In this document: positions 31,721 through 40,633 of the stretch, piece after piece
How the letters are laid out: each line of letters opens with the position of its first letter
How positions within the stretch are numbered: position 1 is the first letter of the stretch
DNA from: Isoetes taiwanensis
Lineage: Eukaryota; Streptophyta; Lycopodiopsida; Isoetales; Isoetaceae
NCBI GenBank assembly: GCA_021234155.1
Contig: JAJEKV010000071.1
Span: 3,718,483 to 3,782,482 of the forward strand
DNA: 64,000 nucleotides
Reading direction: 5' to 3'
The notes under the pieces: generated by a model
The model's input: only the letters and a program-made list of their open reading frames with translations
Told to the model about the DNA's origin: nothing
Databases searched by the model: none
Translations under genes and position numbers: made by a program

Positions 31721-31862
31721 TGAAACACGATCACGAGTTTCGCGCCCGGCGAAAAAGGAGGGAGAAGGGTGTGACCAGACTTCGACGTCCGCGAAGTTTC
31801 AAAAGACTTAAAGTGCTTAAACGCGGCTTAAAAAGTTGTACCCCACTAGCGATTTTACACCC

Positions 31863-34835
31863 CTAATTCACATGCCGACCTTATTAAAGTTTGAGTGATC
31901 GCACGTAACTTTTTAGCAGCAGTCAGAACAAAGTCATATGCAAGAACCTTTACTTCAGCTAGATCTACGATACTAGTGTTTGCTTTAGACTTTGCTCTCC
32001 TTCCCACTCCTGTTTTTACCATTTTTAAACTATAACTTCCACTGAAAGCATTGGCAGCACTTGTTCTCATCCATTGCACTTTTAATTGAGTGGGAATTCC
32101 ATCCTCTCTTGTTACCTCCAATACTTTAGCTAGCCAAAATGGCTTTCCAGTTTCATCATTATCAGCTGGGACAGCTACGACCATTCCTTTTCGAATCTAC
32201 GAGGAGATCGAAACGGATGCAGAAACTTGTTGTGTCGTGCATCTGGGGCCAGTGTACATGACTCTGTCATCTTCATCTGAGCTAGGCATTATCTGTACAT
32301 GTTCTTCTTGATTCTCAACTTGCATAGGCAGAGTTTGCCTAGATGGCCAGTTGAATGTAACTGGTCTTTGACCTTGTAATAAAGCTTGTAACATGTCACG
32401 TTGCCGAGAAAAAAACTGAGGCCACCATAAAGCATCTGCCTCCCCAAAGTGGTTAGAGCATGACTGAATACTTGTCTCAACATAATCCAATGATTTGTTT
32501 GAGTCAAATGCTCTTCCCTCCTTTTTACTCTTTGTGATTTCTTTCAAGCTGTTTAGAGGCATTTGCTCTGCAGAGAGCATAGAAGTAGTATCGGGGATGG
32601 TGTGAATGAATTGAATACCAGCTGCTGGCTGCTACTGCAAGGATGTGGCATATTTCTTTCCTTGTAAGATGGCCTTGCCATCCACAAGTGAGAATTTGAT
32701 CTGATGCTGAAATGTAATGTTTCTCAAGGGCTCAATTGCACAGCGACCCAATTGATCTCTCCGAAAAATCCATTCCTTGAAATCATAAGTTTCTTCCAAT
32801 AACTCGATGTTTGGTCGAGGATTGTAGGAATCTTGGATCCTCAATCATTGCTGGCAGGCTGAGAGCTTTTTTTCGAGCAAGACGTTTAGAGAACCTACTG
32901 AACATCTGATCAATTTGATCGTGTGTATGACCAACAAGCAGGAAACCAATCTTCACCTTCTTGAAGATTTATTTCTCAACTAGCATGGCACAGTAAGCAA
33001 ACAATGCATGATTCTTATTTTCTCTTGTCGTATTGTCTAGCTGAAGATATAAAACTGGTGGTATACGTTCTAGACTGGAAAGAATCTTTTTCAATATTGT
33101 GATAGTGAGATTTGGATTAGCATGAATGTTTGGATAGTTCAAAAATGCCTTGCAAGATAGTTTCCCGTTAAATACCATAGCACCAACGACATTCAGGTGT
33201 ATGAAATCTTCTTCAGGGGCATCCTTAGGCACATTGACAAAGTGTGGTAGGGTGGTCTTCTTCTGGTCCATTCCATCAATAAAAACCGATATGTAGTTGA
33301 GTGGTTGTTCCAGTGCCTTCTTCCTGTGTTTTGTCAATTTTCTCCTTTCCAAAGATTGTTGTTCTCTGTGCTTGTTCAGTTTCTCTTTCAATGCATCTGA
33401 AATGAAAATACGTTCAGGACAAAAACCTACCATTGAGTAGAACTAGGCAAGAGTACGTTGTGGAAGCTTACTTTTAGTGTGAAGTGTCCTTGCATTTTGT
33501 CTCTGAGCTTTTAATTCAGAGCATGTAGCACAAACAGACATCCAGTGCTTTCTAGGAATAGACACGCGGGAAAACTCTTTTTTTCAGAGCACAGTGAAGT
33601 AAGAGTAGCATACATGGCGTTCTCCAGCCTCAACACACATATCCTTATAATTATTGTAGACTTCACGTTTCGTGAAGTTGTCACTCAAGTGGTACATAGG
33701 GCTGTTAGGGAGTTTCTCGCATGACTCCTTGAAGAAACCTTCCATCTAAGAAACACATTGAAGGGCATGAATTCTGGATATACTTCCTGAATGGCAGTAG
33801 TCATTAATGCCTGGATTCTTGTCAAGACTTTTCTTCAGGCGGTGAAGTCGTCTGCTGCCTAAAGCATGAATCAATTTAAAGGCCGTTTGACAGACGCTGT
33901 GGCCACCAGCTGTGTAAGTAAACTTATCACCATAATCTGCCCTAATATTGAAGGCTAAGTAGCCCCTTTGGTCTAACAAAGTCATTGAACTGTAATTATC
34001 ACGAATCAACCTCAATTCCTTTAGTCCAATCTTGAGCAAACAACGTTGAAAACAACAGTGCTTTGTATATGTTGCCCTCAAGTGACCCTCGTCCATAAGT
34101 TTCTTTCTTCTTTGCGATGTACAAGCTTTCTTGTGTAAGTTTCGCTTAAGGTTTTTTCTCGCAGGAGCTTTGAATTCGAACATAGAGTCTTGTGGCTTTG
34201 CTACGTCATCGTCTGAGAGACCAACATGAGGTGTTTCTTCGTCTGGCACGGGAGCAACGGATGGTGTACTAGTAGATGCTGAGAGGTTTGGTGTGGGCAA
34301 GTCTTGGAGGGAGTTGCTTTGCCTTTCTCTGGGAAAAAGTAGTCGAGGTTGGTGACGTAGTTGAGCAGCTCCTGAAATGTCATAGAATACAGGAGTTGCG
34401 TGGCGCTGACTGCTCCCACTTAGTGTAGTATCAAGTAGTGAGATGGATGGAGTTGGAGTGATTTGCCTCCGGGAAGCTATCTACGCTGGACTATGAGACG
34501 GACTAAAACGTAACCGGAGGAGGAGTCGAGCTCGTCTCCTCCCTTCTTTGAGTGAAATGAATGGGTGGAGGAAAGTTTCATTTGTTCCGTGGGCTGCGGT
34601 GGAGTAAAAACGATTGGTGGGGGCAAACGACGTTCAGGAGCAGGCGGTGGTGGAGTAAACTGAACTGGTGGTGGAAGCCGACGTGTACAAATGCCAGGGC
34701 TGGGGCTTTGAATATCAGAGTCAGAAGTTTCGTGGCTACTACCTGGGGACAAGGTGTGAAAACCATTGGAGGAGGGAGCCTGCGAGTAGGACGTGGCGGC
34801 TCTGGAGCTCTTTTCTCTCCAGCCATAGTCGCCAT
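31863..34835 (-). pseudogene. Gene C: DUF7869-like mobile-element protein
   Basis: The start is ATG 34835, MATMAGEKRAPEPPRPTRRL. A disordered N-terminus carries three RRLPPP-x-x-FTP repeats. Then follow KHCCFQRCLLKIGLKELRLI, DKFTYTAGGHSVCQTAFKLI, SVCATCSELKAQRQNA, FIDGMDQKKTTLPHFVNVPK (about 33.27 kb), YLQLDNTTRENKNHALFAYC (33.03 kb), KIGFLLVGHTHDQIDQMFSR (32.92 kb) and a C-terminal region with PFWLAKVLEVTREDG (32.12 kb). The blocks DGMDQxKT, QLDNxxRENKN and GHTHDQID are the family core and are well preserved. A few frameshifts break it, for example near 34752 in a run of C. It is divergent from gene D across the palindrome array. The 3' end runs into the CTAA site of element A, which probably truncated it. 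Confidence 0.65.
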
Positions 34836-34904
34836 TTTTCTTAGAACAAGTAGCGTCTGACTCAGATAAATTTATCGATTACATGTAATCTGACATGAGC
34901 GAAC

Positions 34905-35672
34905 GGTATAACTTTATACAGAGATGGTATAAATTTATACAGAGAAGTATAAATTTATACAGAAACGGTATAAATTTATATGAAAACTTACAAATTTTCG
35001 TATAGGAGACTTTATGGAAAACCCTATACGGAAAGGCACAGAACAGAAGTACTTAAGCCCGGCGGTGGCCGGTCTATTTTCTATATACGTTGTTTGGATT
35101 CGAAGCCGCTCGTGCTCCGCCTTATATACTCACCCCAATTTGCTCTCCCGAACAGCTATAAGCGAATCTATACAGTCATGGCCACGTAAGTCTCTAATCC
35201 GTACCATTCTAGTTCCGCATCTCTTTTAATCTTCTTGCTTTTGTTTTGTCTTGAGTCTTTGGTATAAATTTATACTGAGTCTAAGGTTCCACGGTATAAA
35301 TTTATGCCATTGGAGAACTCCTTCGGTGTAAATTTATACCGCGAGGGTTCTGCAACGGTATAAATTTATATCGCTCGTGCTCAGATGGTATAAATTTATA
35401 CCATTGCAGAACTCTTTTGGTATAAATTTATACCGCGAGAGTTCTGCAACGCTATAAATTTATACCGCTCGTGCTCAGACGGTATAAATTTATACGGTTG
35501 CCGAACTCTTTCGGTATAAGTTTATACCAAGAGACCACAGTCGGTAAAATAAACACAGTTCTTAAACACTGCGGTATAAATTTATACCGTAAGAGTATAA
35601 AATCATACTGCTGTCTTCTCTGTAGGTATAAATTTATACCGGGAGACCAGCTCCTCGGTTTAAATTTAAATC
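34905..35672. repeat. Iteron-like array of 16-bp palindromes
   Basis: Copies of the perfect palindrome GGTATAAATTTATACC and close variants start at 34905, 34926, 34946, 34967, 35261, 35293, 35325, 35357, 35387, 35419, 35451, 35481, 35513, 35573 and 35625. Weaker copies lie at 35543, 35594 and 35657. The copies at 35387, 35419, 35573 and 35625 are exact. From 35261 the spacing is 30 or 32 bp almost throughout, and 20-21 bp in the first group. A 94-bp unit holding three palindromes is tandemly duplicated (35325 and 35419). The array covers the gene C/gene D intergenic region and intron 1 of gene D. Confidence 0.95.
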
Positions 35673-38344
35673 GTGGGTGGAATGTCTAAAGAAAGGTCCG
35701 GAATCATACTTTTTTAATGATAGTGTTGTGTTTTGGAGTCTATTTCCACAGGAAAAGGGTAAAATAGCCCGAAATTGAGGTCCTTTAAGCCATTTTTCTT
35801 AGAACTAAAGTGGTTAAAATTGTGTTAAAAACGGTTTTCGTGATGTAAAATGGGTTTTTTTATGCCTTTTCAGCCCCAAGATTGTCATCAAAGGCAAGGG
35901 ACAACAATCATCGTCGAAGATACAATCTTACGAACTGAAAGATGTGATATGGTACATCCATAGGGGAGCGAGAGAATGCGACCCCACTGATGCGTACCTG
36001 TAGGCTGTACTTATGCAGTAAGACAGGAAGGGGGAAGTTTAGGACGGAGGATTACTACCCCGTCGGTGAAATGACAAGTTCAACAGCTACAGAAAAGGAG
36101 GACGAGCTTCTCATGAACTGCGTGAACGACGACGGGGATGTAGAGTACATTCTGAACAGCAGAATGCTTCGTATCAGCATGTGCAAGCCTAAAGACGTCC
36201 ATGATTACATTTCGGATAATTACAAGCTTGGTTATGTAAGTATGCGCACATCTCTTTGTTCTTTGTGGCTTTACCGTATAAATTTATACCGACAGCTGCC
36301 TAATTTACCCTGCACTACAGGACATAGTGGACATTTTGTCATCAGTGACACTCTGTGACGAGAAGGTTATGGTCAAAGGTCTGTGGTACCCGCGTCCTAA
36401 GGATGACGTGGAGAAAGAAAGCGAACCGGAAGAGGAACAAGAAGAGGAAGAGGAGGAAGTGGTGGTGATGAAAGGAAAGGGCAAGAGACAAGCCTTGGTT
36501 GTAAAAACTCAGGCCAAAAAAAAATCAAGAACCACAAAGGCCTTGACAATAGAGGAATCAGCAGAAGCGCTTCAAAAGGCTCATGAAGCAGATATTGTTT
36601 TGAGGCCCTCAGACAAATTGAGTGCTATTTTAAAAAGGGTTAATGAGACCAAGCTGTTAAAGCAGACTATTTCATTGACACTGAGCACGATCAAGAGGCC
36701 ACCAAAAACTGAAGATGGGGTCAGAGTGCTTCAGGTGAGGAAGTTATACGCGGCACATGTGGCTATCCTAAAGCAGAGAATGCGAAGGAATCCACATGCA
36801 CATGTGTCGCCACTTGTTATGGTTGATAGAAGTTAGATCCAGGAACTAAAGCATTACAGGAAGGCTGACTTCGAGGACTACACGTATTATGTTCTTGGCG
36901 GCACACACAGTTACAAAGCAAGGAAAGAACTATCTAAAGAAGAAAGCCAAAACGAGGTCTGGAAGAGCGTGGAAGCGCACATTTATGTGGGGCTAACAGA
37001 CGAAGAGGCGAAAGTCATTGCCGTGAGCCATAACCTCGACAATGATTTCAGGTTAAAGATGAACCTTATAGACAAAATCCGCTTCATGCACCGAGAGTAT
37101 GTCGAGTTCAAACAAATGCATGGAGAGGAAATTAAAAAACAGAAGAACAAGCTCCAGGAACTTCGCGAAGCCTGTGTGACTGAGTGCTGCCTAAGTTATG
37201 ATTCTGATAAGAAGCCCATCATGGCTGTGAAGCAGTACGACAACTACTTCCAACTTGCTTTCAGAGATGGCCAAGTAAGTACAACTTTTAAATTAGTCTC
37301 TCAATAGTCTGTTAAGCGTGGTTTAAACGATGTAGCAGCCTGGAGCGGTATAAATTTATACCAACCACCGGAAGGGTACCACTGTTTAAATTAATAGCGC
37401 AGCCATGCACGGTATAAATTTATACTGTGCCAAGGCACGGTATAAATTTATACCGTGGCTTAAGCTCTGTCACGCTCTGTTGTTTTACAACCATAGCCAT
37501 TTGCACTAAACTACTTGACTTCGACCTTTAACAGGTGTGGGATCTTCAAGAAAGAATTTTTTGCATGTTCGAGGATGGTGAACTTAAGGAACAAACTGAA
37601 AAAAACCGAAAAAAAACTAGTGAGACAAAGCAAAAGAACATGAACATTGTACCATGGACGCAAGTACAGGGTCTAAAGGGCAAGGAAATTTTTGTGCGTC
37701 TCTTAGAGAAAGTTGTGGCCAAAGAATTCACTCTAGATGAAATGGCTAAGGAGGCTAAGACGTAAGCCTCATTTGCTTCATCGTGTACTTCTTTTTCTTC
37801 ACTTTGAATTACAACTTTTTTCTTCTTCCAGCCAGAAGGACATTGTCACCTCCCAGTCCGAGTTAATGAAGCAACTAAACCTAGAAGACTGGGCGGAGTG
37901 CAAGCTTCTTTACCCAACTTGTACGACAGACATCACAATCAGAGAGCACGCAGTTAACTTCAGTGGCTGGGTGAGTTTTGCAGAAAACATGTTTTGTCTT
38001 TGTGCCTTTGTCTCACTCTTCTCTTACAGAACAAGAAGAAAGGGCTGCCAACAGGCTTTCTGAACCTGGTTCGTAGGGCCAAAGAGGAAAGGCAGAGACT
38101 GAAGGCCATTGAACAGGGAAAAGAAGTCGGCTCTAGCAGTTTTGACAATAGCTACGAAAGATTCACTACATTTGGACAGGATTGCTTGTATAGGGTTGTA
38201 CAGGGTGATTGCACCAGGCTGGCGACAATGGTGGACAAGCAAAACTTCACATTGTGCACAGCCGATATTCCTTATGGATTCAAAATTAAAGATAGCACCA
38301 TTGTGAAACTTCACATTGTGAAAAATGAGATCAAAATTGACTAA
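35178..38344 (+). pseudogene. Gene D: ParB-like domain plus adenine-methyltransferase-type domain
   Basis: Six exons with good GT-AG sites: 35178-35185, 35874-36235, 36321-37274, 37535-37761, 37832-37970 and 38030-38344. Exon 2 starts the reading MATPKIVIKGKGQ. Exon 3 has an acidic and Lys-rich stretch, then a ParB/Srx-like region with YYVLGGTHSYKARKELSKEE (about 36885) and YVGLTDEEAKVIAVSHNLDN. Exon 4 has VRLLEKVVAKEFTLDEMAKE. Exon 6 has YRVVQGDCTRLATMVDKQNF then LCTADIPYGF, the SAM-dependent GDC and (D)IPY motifs of adenine/N4 methyltransferases. A frameshift near 35993, an in-frame TAG at 36834 and loss of everything after the IPY motif make this copy inactive. ParB-methylase fusions are known from phages and bacteria; here the gene has introns. 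It is divergent from gene C. Confidence 0.65.
36275..37454. repeat. Additional palindrome copies in gene D introns
   Basis: The same 16-bp palindrome occurs in intron 2 (36275, one mismatch) and three times in intron 3 (37347 exact, 37411 one mismatch, 37439 exact). None lies within the exons of gene D, which suggests it is tolerated or used only in non-coding parts. Confidence 0.95.
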
Positions 38345-38369
38345 GGTGGCACCATTAATAATTTTTAAA

Positions 38370-38850
38370 CTTTCAGTCATTTGGACTAATGATGGTCTGC
38401 AACTAGACTGCAGATAGCAGTCTATCTTGATTTTTTTATAGTAAAAGTTTTTCATATTTTTCCTTTGTTCTTTTTGCATTGGTTTTTTGACATGAGATAT
38501 TTTGAGGATGTGATTTTGCAAAATCACACCTTATTGCACAAATCTAGAATAAACATGGAAGATATAATATAAAATATAATCGATGCTATCTATTCTAGTA
38601 CAATCCTCAAGATAATGAACAACAAATGTTTTTTGTGAACAAAGTGGTCCAAGAGCTACCCATATCCCAAAATTCAACTTGAAATAGACTAGCATAAGGA
38701 TATTATCAATTTTTAAATGAACTATGGACCAGTAATGGGCATGTACATATATTGTTTTTGATTTTTTTTTTACCATGTCTTTTGCTCTTTCAACGAGCTT
38801 GTTTTTGCATTGGTTTCATATCCTTATAAACTTTCATAACGTGATTTTTT
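38370..38850 (+). mobile_element. Relic related to the TTAA-flanked element
   Basis: The sequence aligns in order with about 4865-5320 of the TTAA-flanked element. Shared words include AGCAGTCTATCTTGAT, TTTTCATATTTTTCCTT, CTTTTGCTCTTT and CATTGGTTTCATATCC, and both contain GGACC-type near-palindromes. Neither element end is present. It begins just after the truncated methyltransferase exon of gene D. Confidence 0.65.
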
Positions 38851-39579
38851 GGAGGACAACCTAGACTCATATATAGCAATGCTATCCATTTGTATAAATT
38901 CCCTAAAATTAAAAATAGAAGTAAAAGCCAAAGCATCAAATTCAAACTCAACAAATATTTTTTTAGGCCGATGACTGGTGTTAGAAGGATTGAATGTACT
39001 TGGAGTATCTTTGCTCGAATTTTTCTCCTGAGCACTTGAATTATCTTTGCTACCATTTCCTTCATTTGCAACAGGGCTGACAGGGTTATCATCTGCAATG
39101 CTTATGAATTCTTCTTCCACAAAAGATATATTTGTTCCAATTGTGTCATAGAAGGCATCCGACATGAATGTGTTTGGGAACATACCAGCATCCTCAAATG
39201 CCGCGGCCCCAAATTCCCCATCATCTCCTGCACCTGGAATGTCCCTTTCATTTGTCACACCATGTTTAAGATCTTCCATAGCTTCAAACCATGGCCAACT
39301 AGATGGCTCAGAGCCTGTTCTTCTTGGAGCCAATTTCTCGGTCCTAGGGGGAACGAAAGGCTTCTTAGCATTCGGCAAAGAGGTTGCCTTCGTCATGTTC
39401 TTGAGACAATTTGTGCCTGATTTATCAAGCAAGAGGTTGCTAAGAATGTGGCTATTACCAAAGCATTTTACAAATTGAAGTAAAGAAATGCAAGAAGTGC
39501 TTATCGGATTGACAATCGGCGCTGAGTGCGATGCTAGGAGGGAAAAATTTTGGAGCTTCGATTCTTGGAGCCCGCCCAC
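38824..39579 (-). CDS. Unknown ORF, acidic Ser/Thr-rich
   Basis: The longest open part starts at 39579; a likely meaningful part is from MTKATSLPNAKKPFVPPRTE (about 39396) through GSEPSSWPWFEAMEDLKHGV, GAGDDGEFGAAAFEDAGMFP and FVEEEFISIADDNPVSPVAN to NSSKDTPSTFNPSNTSHRPK. It is acidic and low in Cys. It reminds me of linker regions of transposase-associated SANT/Myb-like proteins, but no such domain is visible. The last 30 residues run into the transposon relic and are probably not original. Function unknown. Confidence 0.35.
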   Translation of the reverse strand: MGGLQESKLQNFSLLASHSAPIVNPISTSCISLLQFVKCFGNSHILSNLLLDKSGTNCLKNMTKATSLPNAKKPFVPPRTEKLAPRRTGSEPSSWPWFEAMEDLKHGVTNERDIPGAGDDGEFGAAAFEDAGMFPNTFMSDAFYDTIGTNISFVEEEFISIADDNPVSPVANEGNGSKDNSSAQEKNSSKDTPSTFNPSNTSHRPKKIFVEFEFDALAFTSIFNFREFIQMDSIAIYESRLSSKKSRYESL

Positions 39580-39682
39580 CTTGAATAGAGGCTGGAATTA
39601 AGGTCGAAAATTCCGGCCTCCAAATTTTGGCTCCATAAACTTTTCGGGACATTATCCTTAACGGACATCTCATTAATGGAAA

Positions 39683-39706
39683 CGCCCCTAACAGCAGTTA
39701 GGGGCG
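39683..39706. repeat. Perfect 10-bp stem hairpin
   Basis: CGCCCCTAAC, a 4-base AGCA loop, then GTTAGGGGCG. It could be two abutting transposon ends of the form TTAGGGGCG, or a simple hairpin. It lies 55 bp left of the CT microsatellite. Confidence 0.85.
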
Positions 39707-39758
39707 AATTATCTCTAAGTGGACTCTCGCATCTCTCTAATAATCTCTCCTCTCAAAA

Positions 39759-39760
<2 letters not shown>

Positions 39761-39840
<80 letters not shown>
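39761..39840. repeat. (TC)40 microsatellite
   Basis: Eighty bases of uninterrupted TC. On the minus strand this is a GA tract about 180 bp upstream of the ORF at 39579, a position where plant GAGA-type elements occur. Confidence 0.98.
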
Positions 39841-39842
<2 letters not shown>

Positions 39843-39917
39843 ATAATCGAGCTAGTTAGGACCTCTAATAAGAACCAGGATAACTAGGTTGGGTTATGCC
39901 TCCCAAGGTGTCTTTTC

Positions 39918-40040
39918 TCAAGGCTGGTTCCTTTGCAAACTCTGGCCAATGCTCTGGAATTCATAGACAGGGAATTTGAGGTACTTTTTCCCTCTTTGTT
40001 CAACAATAGTGTAGCAAGCATCGCCGTGGTCATCAGACAC
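39918..40040 (-). CDS. Terminal exon of an unidentified gene
   Basis: After CTTTTCAG the minus strand reads VSDDHGDACYTIVEQRGKKY and LKFPVYEFQSIGQSLQRNQP, then a stop at 39918. The composition is coding-like and a strong acceptor precedes it. The upstream exons were not found. The acceptor region is duplicated (see 40038-40121). Confidence 0.35.
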   Translation of the reverse strand: MSDDHGDACYTIVEQRGKKYLKFPVYEFQSIGQSLQRNQP

Positions 40041-40121
40041 CTGAAAAGTGAAGAAGTAACTTGTTTTGCTATACGAAGTCACCTGAAAAGTGAAGAAGTA
40101 ACTTGTTTTGCTATACGAAGT
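40038..40121 (-). repeat. Tandem duplication of a 3' splice site
   Basis: Two perfect 42-bp copies, each carrying on the minus strand a pyrimidine-rich tract ending CTTCACTTTTCAGGTG. The exon that starts at 40040 therefore has two equivalent acceptors 42 bp (14 codons) apart in the same frame. Confidence 0.9.
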
Positions 40122-40133
40122 ACATTGCACTGA

Positions 40134-40460
40134 TGGCCTATAATAAAAAAATAAAAATAGATATTGTTTTGGGTGTGCTATGGGAGTTGTAGTTTGAGTT
40201 GTATACTTAATGGTTCATTTGTTTTTAACTTCTATTCTCATAGTGCCTCATGGAAACCGCATTTTTGTGCGAGTCTCATCTTCTTTAATAGATGTATTTG
40301 CTTTTAACTTCTATTCCCATAGTGCCTCATGGAAACCGCATTTTTGTGCGACTCTTTCTGCCTATTTCTCTGAGAGAAATGATGGCCAATAATAAGAAAA
40401 TAAAAAATAGATATTTTGTTTTGGGTGTGCTATGGGAGTTGTGGTTTCAGTAATGGTTCA
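40134..40460. repeat. Imperfect duplication of about 245 bp
   Basis: The block GATGGCC(T)ATAATAA, ATAGATATT, TTTTGGGTGTGCTATGGGAG occurs at about 40132 and 40380. Inside it a 50-bp word, TTTTTAACTTCTATTC followed by CATAGTGCCTCATGGAAACC, occurs at 40226 and 40303. Confidence 0.8.
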
Positions 40461-40633
40461 TTTGTTATCCATGTTTTTCGAATTCTTATTTAAGTTTCAG
40501 ACAAAAAAAAAAATCTCCAATGTAACACACCAAAACAAAGATTTCAAAACAAAGAAGCGTTCTGTGAAAAAATTCAAAAATTATGGCATATTCTTAAAAG
40601 AAATGAATACTGGTTTGAGCCATGATGAAGAGT

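Larger units (their letters stand above)
24096..31862. mobile_element. 7.8-kb DNA transposon A with terminal inverted repeats
   Basis: The left end starts GGGTGCAAAATCGGTACTGG and the right end, reverse-complemented, GGGTGTAAAATCGCTAGTGG, matching at 17 of 20 positions. Both ends are flanked by CTAA (24092-24095 and 31863-31866). A reading with a 3-bp TAA duplication of Harbinger type is also possible. Inside are a plus-strand transposase-like gene, an acidic ORF, a minus-strand HAD/FCP1-like ORF and a minus-strand coiled-coil gene, arranged convergently. The subterminal words GCTTAAA/TTTAAGC recur on both sides. Frameshifts in the genes suggest it is no longer active. Confidence 0.7.

Noticed and set aside
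34905-35672. CRISPR-like array of palindromic repeats
   Set aside because: The repeats are 16 bp with 14-16-bp spacers that are themselves repeated, there are no Cas genes, and the surroundings are eukaryotic with introns.
36850-37300. Bacterial or plasmid contamination because of the ParB-like domain
   Set aside because: The gene has five GT-AG introns and is embedded in plant-type transposon sequence.
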